64,000 nucleotides of DNA from Kappaphycus alvarezii (lineage: Eukaryota > Rhodophyta > Florideophyceae > Gigartinales > Solieriaceae). The stretch covers positions 496,001 through 560,000 of the forward strand of contig NADL03000631.1 in assembly GCA_002205965.3 (NCBI GenBank), written 5' to 3'. Below the pieces are notes generated by a model. The model searched no databases and was not told where the DNA came from. It saw nothing but the letters and a program-made list of their open reading frames with translations. This document shows positions 33,548-43,580 of this stretch, in pieces (the first letter of the stretch is position 1; each line of letters begins with the position of its first letter). The translations under genes and the position numbers were made by a program.

Positions 33548-34231
33548 TCAATACAATATTCTAATTACCCCCACTCTCAGTGAGGAAGAAGAGTCTCCTA
33601 CGATTTTTTTACTGCACCGGGTGGTCTCTAGGCCGATCTCCAGGATGAAGGTAGTGTCGCACTGGGTACACCACGGGGGATCCTTGTTCTCCCTTAATCT
33701 CTGTACTGCCCTCTGGTGCCTCCCACCCGCCTCGAGAACAACGTGTTGCCCGGAACTGACAAACTCGATGTCGCAGTTGCGACAATGGAACTTGTCTTTC
33801 TTCCCTTTCCTGTTCCTCTCCCTCCTCTCCAGCTCCCTCACAACCTTGAACGCGGTAGTATGGAAGAGGTCAATCCGGGTCTGGACCCTGGAATAAGTAG
33901 CCGCAGAAGAAGACCCAAGGGCGGTTGTGTAGTGGGAAGGACGAGAGGCGGGCTGTGGAGAACGGGATGCCGGTCTTGAGTGACTACAGGTCTTTGAAGA
34001 AGACCCGGCCGGGACAGAGTCCCGTTCAGATTTTTCGGACCCTTCCTCGGCTTTGTCGTCAATTAGGGGGTGCCTCGAGTTGGCCGTGATGGTAGATTTC
34101 TCCCTAATGCTCCCCTCTTCGGTGGGGTTGTTGACAAGCCCTTCCCTTTCCTCCCGCCGACGGAGCTCCCTGTACCTTCGATGATCTTCCGAAGTCCGTA
34201 GTGGTTTCCTTATTCCTCCAACCGTTCCCAC
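33548..34231 (-). CDS. Open frame with two CxxC zinc-finger-like blocks, no ATG
   Basis: 227 codons without a single Met, so translation cannot start inside; an upstream TGA lies 13 codons before. The frame may be an exon or a retroposed fragment. It is charged (EDHRRYRELRRREEREGLVN), then Ser-rich, then has FHCRNCDIEFVSSGQHVVLE followed by AGGRHQRAVQRL, which recalls a U1/C2H2-type finger, and a second CTQCDTTFILEIGLETTRC. It is followed at once by the A-rich tract. Long open frame in otherwise decayed DNA suggests recent arrival. The function is unknown. Confidence 0.4.
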   Translation of the reverse strand: MGTVGGIRKPLRTSEDHRRYRELRRREEREGLVNNPTEEGSIREKSTITANSRHPLIDDKAEEGSEKSERDSVPAGSSSKTCSHSRPASRSPQPASRPSHYTTALGSSSAATYSRVQTRIDLFHTTAFKVVRELERRERNRKGKKDKFHCRNCDIEFVSSGQHVVLEAGGRHQRAVQRLRENKDPPWCTQCDTTFILEIGLETTRCSKKIVGDSSSSLRVGVIRILY

Positions 34232-34835
34232 CGAGTTCCAGGAAGTTTTAGAGTTTAGCAGTCACTGAGGGTATTGCCCCCTTGAACTTCTGTATTCACA
34301 CCGTAAGTCCAAGGAGGGAAGGGACGCCACTGCTTTGAGAACAATAGACAGGACGAGAAAACGTGGTGGTGATGGTATTTTTTGGGTTGTTGGGTGTTTG
34401 GGATGTAGTTGTGTTTGGAGGATGTTGTGGTGTTCGGGGTGTTGCTTGTCTCCGGGGTCTGGCCCGAATCATTCCTCACCCCGCTTTATGTAGACAACTC
34501 AGAAATATGATAATGCGCTAGGTAGTACTAAAAACCTAGAATACAGATACAAAGTAGCCTCTACAGTACTTTTTCACCCGGCTATTGTGCTTATCGCACT
34601 GTATTGTAGTGAAATGTTCACAATATGTGGCCCAGAGCCCAGAGCCATGAAAATTACTGTACATGGCTCGTGGGATCTAAATTTGAGTCTATGTACAATA
34701 CTGTACATGGCTTTCAGGACGAAAATTTGTGGGCGAGCATTGTACGCCTTGTTGGTGGTACAACAAATATGTGACGATGGTCTTCTTTGACTTTGGAGAT
34801 TGATGCGTAGAATTCTTGCTGTACTTATGCCTCGT

Positions 34836-37800
34836 TTAACTCTGTGGTAGGGACTTGAAGCGGCCAAAATAGTCTGTAGGTGTAGGAAGGTGAAAGGTAC
34901 TCAACATTTTTCTGGTAGACCCTTGATGATAAATATTTATCTCCAGAAGTACGTAGTTGATAACTTGCTCGTCAAAGCTTAGGGCTTCGCGGATATCTCC
35001 TCTTATAAAACGGTAGCGGATTCTGCGAGGAAGTGGGCATTGTGCTCTTGCTAGAGATCTATGAGAGAAGAAGGAATGAAATACACGAGGATGATGACAA
35101 ATAGTTAAGTAAAGGCCACGAAGGAAGAATGGAAGGCGAAATCGTCGCCTAGGAGCCCCAGAGCTTGGTATGCGGAGCGAAAAATGTTTTTTGTGCTTAT
35201 TTACTGTGCAGAGGTTTTGTAAAGACGTGGCGCTGGGTATTTGAAGCGGGAAAAAGTTGCGCTGGGGCTGCAGGGTTACCACATAAAAAAAGGTACTAGA
35301 TGGACCTCGTACCCGGAAGGATACAGGCAGGTACTTCTCCTTGCGGGCCTTGTTCGAGATGAAGTACTTGGGGAACTATTCGAAGCGCAAGAGTCAGGCG
35401 TTAGTGCACAGGTAGTTGGCGAGCGGCTCCTCAGGTTGCTTTTATTTAATCAAATAAGACAGTTTGGTTGTTCTTGAGGGGATCAGGTTGCTTTTATTTA
35501 ATCAAATAAGACAGTTTGGTTGTTCTTGAGGGGAAAATACAGTCAGACGACAGTATTTGTAACATTTGAATGCGTCAAAGGAAGGGAGCCTCCACACGCT
35601 CTCGGATTCGTAGAGTTACCTGCGTCCTGAAATTTTAAGGTCTTTTCGGAGCTCTGGTGATCCTTGATCAACTCTATTGTCGGTCTATCTTGTACTTTGA
35701 AGACATATTTGAAGAGGTGTCTGGTGATATGGACGCGGGAGATGCAAAGTTCGGTGTTGGCGTGGTTTGAGAATATCCTGGAGATGTCTACGCTCTATGT
35801 GACGATCGAGGAGTTGTAGACAGTCATTGAATCATATCGGAGGCCAACAGAACACGATCTATGGAATTTTCGCCGCCTCGTTTAGGATATTTTCGCCTGT
35901 AGGATACATGGTAGTCGTTTTTGCATCTGTCAGTGTCGTCAAGGAACTGTTCTCAGAAGCGGTTGGTGCAGAGGCTTTGTTTGTTGTTGTGGAATACCTC
36001 AGGGTTATGGATACTTCAACTAGTGTGTATTTCGTTCTTGAGGATGAGTTTCGGAACTGGGAGTCTGAAAATGTTTGTATATCCGCAGATATTACTTTTT
36101 CGACGTTGAGAGGATCCTGGAGGAGTTGGTTTTCTGCACGGTCGAGAACGAAGATACAGTGTGCATGCGGGAGGCCGCGCTTCTGTAACTCGATGGCTTA
36201 GAATTGTGCTAGGACTTATCCCAAAATACTGCTCTCTTACGAAAAACAGCATTAGCTCGCGGATCTAGTCTTTGAGTAATCTGGCGCATAAGTCTGGTCT
36301 ATCTTGAGCGACCTGGCTTGGCGCGATTCAACAGGGGATATATGGCTACGTTAGGTTGCCAATGACGCTGAAGAAGATGTCTGGGTATCTGATACCTATG
36401 ATATCGTGGAGCTGTTGTCACATGTAGCGGCCACTTCCGATGTGTGTGAAGTGTGGTGCAACCCCAGCTAGAGGATAGTATAGCCACTTGGGTGTCCGAA
36501 GCCCACTTCCTTGGTAGTGTGGTAGAGCTGTAGGTTTAGAGCCCAGGTTGAGTAAGAACTCACTAGACGTGCAGTTACTTGCCTTGGCGTCGAGGGCCAA
36601 AGTTGGGTCTGGTGAACCAACAAGAAACACACCCAGAAACAGGGAACATCTGAGTACTGAAAGAAACTAAGGGGCTCGTTTGTCCAAGTTGCAAAAAGGG
36701 TGGCAGTGACCTAATGGTTGCAAGTATGAGGGATATCCCAGCGTAGGCAGTTGGTTCCCCGTTTACTCTGTAGTTGCCAAGCTTGCCAAGGTTAAATAGT
36801 TTAGCTAAGTTAGAATAGTAACTGTAATAGTAACGGTTGAATAGAAATAAAAATAAAATTAGCTATAATGCAGTAATCAATGGTGCTCCATGCCACGAGC
36901 TGGAATGGTGAGCTTGCTCTGGCATGGTGAGCCGCCGGCGTTCCTGTGACCTGCACAGGGTGTGGAACCCTATTACAGTGCAACCTTCTTACAAATACTT
37001 ACTGTGACGTGTACCTTCCATGAAATTGGCGTTACACGTAGGCCATAGTGCCATTTCATGAGGCTCGATAAATTAACCAAAAATAATGGTCGTAACAGAC
37101 CACCTCTGGCGACGCAGCGCCAACACGCACCATCGAGAGCCAGAGATCATTGTCTCAAATTTGGATGCAGGCCACGTTCCATGTGAACAGGGCCTAGGTA
37201 CTATATAAAGGGCATAGTAAAGAGTCGACGGGATGTTAATAGGCCTGGTTTGTCTTAAATAGTATCTTAATCGCCCTAGCCTTGCGGAGGGAGCCATAGT
37301 CTGAAGAGCGGAGTCTCTGCTGGTTCTCATGGAGGCAGGGGAGCTTCCATTCTTCTGCCTTTGCGTATTGGTCGACCATCTACTCCTCTAAGGGGCGTCT
37401 GGAATGGAAAATGGCGATAGTATCGGAGGGTTGCTGGAACAAGTTCCTAGTGTAGAACATATTTGGGCTGACCTTTATGCAGTTGCTTCCGAATGCTATC
37501 GCTGCAGGGCGCAGATCTAGGTGGGGTCCATTTCGTACATTTTGGAAGCGAAGGATGTTGGAAATTAGGTCGTAGGAGCGGTGCCTGAACTTGAAGTTGT
37601 CGCATACTTCGTTTTCGTTGGTGTTTGATGACTTTCATCTGCTCATTACGATTTCTCTGTGCTTTTACTCGCCTTGATCGCTCCTAGAATCTTTTGGGCT
37701 ATTTTCGAGCATACTTGACCGTTGTCGCAACCGTTCTGGGCAGTTGAGGGGCTTTTATCGTCATTTATATCCTTTCTGTACACCTCAAGAGACTTCTTTT

Positions 37801-38340
37801 GACCATTAACTCTTTAAAGGGCCGAAAAGTATGTGTATACTGATTTACAACGTGCAGCATGGCGGTGAGCTCTTCTTAGAGGGTCACATCGAGATTGGGA
37901 ACTGCAGCGGAACTTTTATGTTTTTGGGCTAGGTTTTCGGTGTCGTGGATGTAAGAGGGCACCAATGAAGGTTGTACACCTCCTTAGGTATCAAGGCGCC
38001 CATAAACTGGTATATACTGTGCATAACCATTTTAGGGTTGAAGCTGGACGGGCAGGGTCCATGAGAGACCCATTTGGCTGTGAAGGAACCTATTGAGACG
38101 AAGCTGCTGCAAGTGCGTTTATTTTGGCGGAACCGCCTCTCACTTGTGACAGTACCGGGTAAAAGCTGTTGAAGAAGTGCTGAAGGTAAGACGAGGGAAC
38201 GGCTGGTACTATACCGCCCTCGCAGCAGATTTCAATTTGTGGGACGTTCGTAAAGCATGCTGTCAGGCGTTCTTGGAGAAATTGTAGTGCTTCGCACCTC
38301 AAAAAGGGCACGTTAATACTTCAGTTGCCGAAATAATGTA
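34836..38340 (-). mobile_element. Helitron remnant (Rep/helicase protein), decayed
   Basis: Translating the minus strand gives Helitron N-terminal and Rep blocks in the right order although interrupted by many stops and frame changes. Near 38,100-38,250: IEICCEGGIVPAVPSSYLQ (family CC..GK). Near 37,950-38,080: GPCPSSFNPKMVMHSIYQFM followed by GALIPKE. Near 36,380: IIGIRYPDIFFSVIGNLT. Near 36,300: SQVAQDRPDLCARLLKD. Near 36,150-36,190: AIELQKRGLPHAHCIFVLDR, the HUH-adjacent Rep signature. Near 35,730: SRVHITRHLFKYVFKVQDRP. Near 35,200: PSATSLQNLCTVN. Near 34,960: EALSFDEQVINYVLLEI. The C-terminal SF1 helicase part with Walker A is not found, so the copy is truncated. Helitron ends (TC...CTRR with hairpin) were not located. 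Confidence 0.86.
35431..35533. repeat. Tandem duplication, 52-bp unit, two copies
   Basis: Unit begins TCAGGTTGCTTTTATTTAAT and ends TTCTTGAGGGG. The two copies, 35431-35482 and 35483-35533, appear identical. It lies within the Helitron remnant. Confidence 0.9.
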
Positions 38341-38779
38341 GGTAGTTTAATGCAAAGAGTCTCCTGCGCTGGATAGCAAACTTTCGGTCTTATTCTCTTC
38401 TATTAGATGCTTAGTTATGTTTTGTACTGATATAAAGTCTCTCTCCTCCCTCCCAATCAAAAGGGAAAATTTTGATTTTATTTGATTTGACTCCAACAGA
38501 TGGCTGAGCTCTTGGCTATTTGAAAAGCACGAAACAACAGAATCTACATAATTGACAGCAGGTATCTAACCTCTGCCATGTTTGTTGTTCTTCCTATTGC
38601 TAATGAAATGAGGAAATCTGTTTTGCTTACTTCTTCCATGTCAGTGGAGAAGCTGAAGGTATTCTTTTATGTGCATAAATTATTCCTCCTAATGTTTCTC
38701 TCTTCACTTTCTTGTATTATTATCGTTTTATTTGATTTTAATCAACCCTTAACATCTTCTCACACAATAAAGATTTATA

Positions 38780-39925
38780 CACGTAATTTATGCCATCAAT
38801 TATCCTTTTGAAGGCGATTTTTACTAGCTTCCACTGCAAGCTAAATTTCTTCCTGCTTTTTGATTCATCAGTCCTGCCAATATGGGCCTGTGGAATCTAT
38901 TAAAACTCTGCGGGTGCGAGCTGAAATTTATTCACTACCCTTTAACAACAACAAATCGACAATTTTAACATTTTTGCAGCCGTCATGCACGGACTCTCCG
39001 CTTCTAGCCCCAATTCCGGATCCCGCCATAATCGCCCCATCACTGGCTCCCCTCTACTTTCTTTTGGCCCGAAATATGTTGAAGACTATCCCAGTCGCCA
39101 AACAAGAAAGGGCCTTACGGAGCTTGTAGCTCCTCATGTGGTAAAGGTCGAACCAAAGGACGCGCCGGGGGATGGAATCGGAACAGGAATACGGTAACGC
39201 AGAGGAGTTTTTTGGGAAGTGGGTAGCCCCGGAATTGTTATACAGAATTGAAGAAGAGGAGAGCGATGTAAAATCCGAGGATGAAGAGGAAGAGGTCGAG
39301 GAGTCCGATGATGAGGAAGGGGAGAGCGGAACGGAAGACACCTGATGGGAAGTAACGAGTTTTATGGACCAGGCGGTCCCGACCATGGGTCCGATGGGAT
39401 GTTCATTATACGAGCTGTGTTTCTCGCAAGGATAGGTACCAAATTATGAGCCACTCGTGGGTACGTATGGGGACCACATGGGTACTTATGATGTATTTGA
39501 GGTAAGTTCTAGGTTCGGATCTAGAGGAACACTATTGTGAGGAGTAGACTTGTTTAGTCTTGTGCAAGTACCTTTTCTCAAATTAGCTACGTCCACATGA
39601 AGTATTTTTCTGTGTTTTCTGACGCTTGTAGTAGTTTGTAGATATTTCAGTTTAGGAAAAGCACCTATAAGCTGAATAAACTACTTCCTTCTGGAGAGGG
39701 ATGGGAATTTGGGTGTCAAATTCGAACAAAAAATCTTCGATCAGCTCTTTAGTCTCTAATAGAGGTGTAATAGCCTGCTTCTTTGGAGTTTTTTACTAGA
39801 GAAATAACTCCTCTTGCATCGCCACGCCTCGCCCGTGTCCTTAACGTCTATAGTAGTACTTTAGTCGCCTAAAAAACACTAATCTCGGGCAGTTGGTAGT
39901 TCGCTGTTCCGTTGACGCCAGTTTT
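38780..39925 (+). repeat. Acidic-ORF repeat, copy A (decayed)
   Basis: Similar throughout to 40,490-41,700. It has a small open frame at 38985-39197 (RPITGSPLLSFGPKYVEDYP, then RQTRKGLTELVAPHVVKVEP) followed by a Glu-rich frame near 39,245-39,340. The right part shares GTCTATAGTAGTACTTTAGT and other blocks with copy B. The family is not recognised. Confidence 0.75.
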
Positions 39926-40186
39926 ACCCTGTCAATCCGTCCAGAAATGAATTACCAAATCTTCCAAGAGTAACAAGTAATAAGAATATTTGCTGTGGTT
40001 CTCCTAGCACTATTAGGATCTTCGACTTATTTAAAAGAAGAATGCACGCCTCCTCCTCAAGAGAATTTTAGTATAGGTCGAATATATCTTCCAACAGTAA
40101 AAACAGCCAAACAATTCCCTCTCCTACAGCGCCCCGCAATCAATCCCATCAAAATTAGCATGTAATGATAAATCTTGAAAAGTTCC

Positions 40187-40222
40187 GTAACGAAGTCGCG
40201 AAGTTCCTGCTGAGGGGGAAAC
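40187..40222 (-). mobile_element. LINE fragment, left part, split by copy B
   Basis: GTAACGAAGTCGCGAAGTTC and the following bases to GAGGGGG match the LINE copies at 46,390 and 50,850. The LINE sequence resumes at 41,711. Confidence 0.65.
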
Positions 40223-40601
40223 ATGTTCAGCGAGATACTGGAGATATTATCTTTACGCGCAGAAAGTCACTCCTTTTTACGTTTCTCTTCTAAGTCACTT
40301 TCCCTTGTTTCTACCTTTACTTTCTTTTTCTTTTGCGTCACTAATTTTACATTTCTTTATACCATTTCCTTTTTCTCGTTCCTCTTTTAATGAGCGATTG
40401 CCTTCCACCTTGATGAAAATTCTTTTAGTCTTCTCCGTTTATTTGATCTTCGTCGCCCCTAAATATGTTTTTCCTTAATCAATATTTCTACATAATTTTC
40501 GCCATAAATCACCCTTTTAAAGGCGGTTTTCACTAGATCCCACTGCAGGGCCAATTTTCGCCTACTTTTTTTGATTCAGGGGTCCTGTCAATCTGAACCG
40601 T

Positions 40602-40907
40602 TTGGCGCTATTTAAACACATCGGGCTCCGCCAAAATTTTACCTCCGTCCCTACAACCACAAAAACGCGAAAACTCACACCCCTCTTGGCAACCATCATG
40701 GACCGATTCCCTCCTTCTCCTCCAATTGCTAGACCCCGACATCCTCACCCCATCACCTTCTCTCCTTTATTCACCTCTGGCCCAACCGACGTCGAAGACT
40801 ACCCTTGTCGCCAAAACAGTAAGCGCTTGACGGAGGTGGTTGCTCGTCACCTGGTGAGGATCGAAGCACAGGAATCGATAGGGGGACTCTGGGGAGGAGG
40901 ATGGTAA
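40602..40907 (+). CDS. Small Pro-rich ORF of the repeat, unknown
   Basis: Within 101 codons, a likely internal start at MDRFPPSPPIARPRHPHPIT leads to GPTDVEDYPCRQNSKRLTEV and VARHLVRIEA. The blocks PIT.SPL, GP..VEDYP.RQ and LTE.VA.H are shared with copy A, so this part was probably coding in an ancestor. No known domain is recognised. Confidence 0.4.
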   Translation: MALFKHIGLRQNFTSVPTTTKTRKLTPLLATIMDRFPPSPPIARPRHPHPITFSPLFTSGPTDVEDYPCRQNSKRLTEVVARHLVRIEAQESIGGLWGGGW

Positions 40908-40931
40908 GGACTGGGGTGCTTTGAGGAGTGG

Positions 40932-41279
40932 GTGCCCCCCCAACTGGTCTACAGGATGGAAGTAGGGGAGGCTGAGGACGAGTCCGGAGAGGAGAAGGAA
41001 GAGGAGGAGGCCGGGGAGGAAGGAGAGGAAGATGAGGAATCCGCTGACGAAGAAGGGGCCTCGAACCGGGTCATACGGCAGGGAGGGAATGAACTGGTTG
41101 AACCAGGCGGTTTCGGCTGTAGACCAGGTTGGGGGGCCTCAGGTGAGCTGTATTCGTTGCATGAAGGCACGGACAATTGTGGGCCATCGGCAGGTATATA
41201 TGGGGAGTACATGGGCACTTATGATGTATTAAGGGATTTGCTAGGTTATGATCTAGAGGATGAAATTTTTGAGGAGTAG
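40932..41279 (+). CDS. Highly acidic ORF of the repeat, unknown
   Basis: About 115 codons. Nearly every residue of one 25-residue stretch is Glu, Asp, Gly or Ala (SGEEKEEEEAGEEGEEDEES), and it ends GTYDVLRDLLGYDLEDEIFE. Copy A encodes a similar Glu-rich block. The frame opens with a GTG rather than an ATG. Function unknown. Confidence 0.4.
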   Translation: MPPQLVYRMEVGEAEDESGEEKEEEEAGEEGEEDEESADEEGASNRVIRQGGNELVEPGGFGCRPGWGASGELYSLHEGTDNCGPSAGIYGEYMGTYDVLRDLLGYDLEDEIFEE

Positions 41280-41710
41280 ATTCATTAGTTTCTTTCAAGT
41301 ATCTTTTGTCAAACTTTTTTTGAATCCGCATGAAGAATTTTCCTACTTTTTCTGGTGTTTTTAGTTTTTATTGAGATTTTATTTTAGGAAAAAGTCTATA
41401 AAAGTTAAGTAAATTGCTTCCTCCATGAGACGGAAAGTGGGCAGAAAACTTCAGGTCCACTCCCAAATATTTAGGAAGTTGAGAGTCAACTTCAGTCCCA
41501 AGAACTTTTTTTGATGCCAGTCGCAGGGCATAGGTGGTAGAGCCTGCCCCTTTAGAGTTGGCTACTAGATCAGTCACTCAGCTTTCACGCACACTCCTCC
41601 CCACCACCCGTCAACGTCTACAGTAGTACTTTAGTCGCTCGCGACGATTCTCACCTCCGGTAGTTAGTGGTTCTCTTTTCCGTCGGCGCGATTTTCACCC
41701 TATCAAATCT

Positions 41711-41977
41711 CACGGCGGGAAGCAGAGGAGGAAGCGATACGTCTGAAGAATCTCTGGCCCTCGTGGCCCAAGGCTCTATAGATATAAATCCTGACGAAGA
41801 GGAGGATATCGATTTGGTCGCTGTAATCGGCGTAATGATGATGTTTCTCGCGCTCTGCTAGTGTCGCGACGGCGCCTGTGGTAACTAAAATTGGAAGGAT
41901 GCAGCAGCGAGCAGTAGGGTGGGAGACAGTAACATCGACGCTGATATTACTTGTGCGTGAAGACCATTGACAACCGG
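41711..41977 (-). mobile_element. LINE fragment, right part
   Basis: Matches the endonuclease-like coding part of the LINE at 50,889-51,150 (GGCGGGAAGCAGAGGAGGAA at its left end). It is truncated on the right. Confidence 0.75.
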
Positions 41978-42338
41978 GCATTACCAGCGTTATTAATAAC
42001 TGATATCAAACAAGAAAGAAAAATTGATAAAGCCGCCTACTTGTCACCAGACGGTTGCTGAAACGGTCTATCGTCCATCTAAAAGCAGAAGACTTCAATT
42101 TCCTGTCGCTTCTGACCTGAAGCACAGTGTATGTACATCCAACCCTTGAAACTTGCAGCGCTTATCGGCTGATGTACAAGCATCCCAAATGCAAACAAGC
42201 TCTGAAAAATAACACGATGGTATTGTGTCACTAGGAGCCGACGTTTTGACGGCCTATTCACTTGTTTCAAATCCCTTGAGGGCGCATCATCCCGAGAATA
42301 AGGTCGTACAACATGCGAAAGGGGGGGAAAATTGGTTG

Positions 42339-42463
42339 GTTTAATGATTGAAAATTAATGTCGGCTGTAATCCCGGATAAAATTGGTATGTTAAGGTACG
42401 GTCTTGCAATGTCACAACCTGCGCGTAAGTCCAACACCTACTGATCTTCGTCCTCAATCGAAT
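42339..42463 (+). repeat. Direct repeat R1 left of hydrolase 1
   Basis: About 125 bases, roughly 90% identical to R2 (44,690-44,815) in the same orientation. Shared blocks include GTCGGCTGTAATCCC, GTACGGTCTTGC and GCGCGTAAGTCCAACAC. Confidence 0.85.
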
Positions 42464-43478
42464 CTGGCTCTAATGGGTCGGCGACGTCGCTATCAACGTC
42501 GTCGCCTTCCACAGAGTTACATGCGAAAGTAACAACACTTCACGAGAAATAAAAATGGCTCTCGTGATTGATTATATTGATATAAGACCATTTTGATTCA
42601 GCGAAGTTTCTAGAATTGACTCCTAAATCGCAACGTTATTCTATTCTCTTCCCGAGCCCCTAGTAAGTTCTGAGCTCAAGTCTAACCCGTACATTTCTCA
42701 CAACTATTGTAAATCGCCTAAATTGTGATAATTGCGCATGAATCTGAACAACTTGCGACAACTTTTTAATCTACTCTAAACAAAGCAACATTTTGAGTTT
42801 AATCATCCCATTCAGACTTAACTTTTTATTTCTAAATTCGCAAGTTGCAACTTCATACAGCAGAGATAAAAACGAATAAGTTCTAAACGAAGAGTTGTTG
42901 TCCATCCTCCATCCATACCTTGGCAATTTGCGATCCCTTACATTTGGCTCAACAACGACATACAGTAAGTTACGAGCTGTTTGGTATGACCTTTACAATG
43001 CAGCTTGACAACAAGAGAAATTGCTCAATTGCGTGCCACACGTGTGGACATAATTCGTTCCTCTGTCAGTTCATGACTATTAAAACAAATCGCTTGTTGG
43101 GCCAGAAACGAGCGATTATAAGATGCAAATAAATCACTTGACAATACCCTGCTTCAGTATTGAAATAAAATATTTGAAATCTGGACGCGCTCATTCTCCG
43201 GAATGGGGCATACCAATTCACATAAATCTTTCTTACGGTCCCGCAACACATTTGTTCAGACCTTGCGCAGCAAGAAAAACTGTTTCTGGCCCGGATAATC
43301 AAAAGTTTGGACTATCGACTTTGCAAGAGTTAAATCGATTCCCAGTGTTGAATTAATACCTTGCTCCCATTCTGTGCTATCTTTGAGGCCCATAGTTTAC
43401 TTCAATTTTCAGCTTCTTTAAACCTCCTGCGGTTGTCGCGTTATTTCACATCCGATGCTTCATAAAAAAGCAATATCC

Positions 43479-43489
43479 ACTTATAAGAG
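43479..43489 (+). promoter_or_regulatory. TATA-like element of hydrolase 1
   Basis: CTTATAAGAGG, about 95-100 bases upstream of the ATG at 43581. A possible core promoter, judged by sequence and distance only. Confidence 0.35.
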
Positions 43490-43580
43490 GGTACCAATGG
43501 ACTAATTTACGCAACCGAAGTTCGCAGTTCATAGTGAGCAACTACCAACGAAACATACGCTTATCGTATTCTTTTTTCAA

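Larger units (their letters stand above)
40223..41710 (+). mobile_element. Acidic-ORF repeat, copy B, inserted in a LINE fragment
   Basis: About 1.49 kb placed between two pieces that are contiguous in the LINE copy at 50,846-50,900, so copy B entered as a mobile unit. The left end reads TGTTCAGCGAGATACTGG and the right end GATTTTCACCCTATCAAATC. No terminal inverted repeats or clear target duplication are seen. It has a short open frame at 40602-40907 and an acidic one at 40932-41279, and no transposase or reverse transcriptase, so it is presumably non-autonomous. Copy A at 38,780 is an older relative. Confidence 0.65.
41978..43580. other. Intergenic, upstream of hydrolase 1
   Basis: Holds direct repeat R1 (42,339-42,463) and an AT-rich stretch. 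A TATA-like CTTATAAGAG lies near 43,480, about 100 bases before the hydrolase start. No other gene is seen. Confidence 0.4.
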
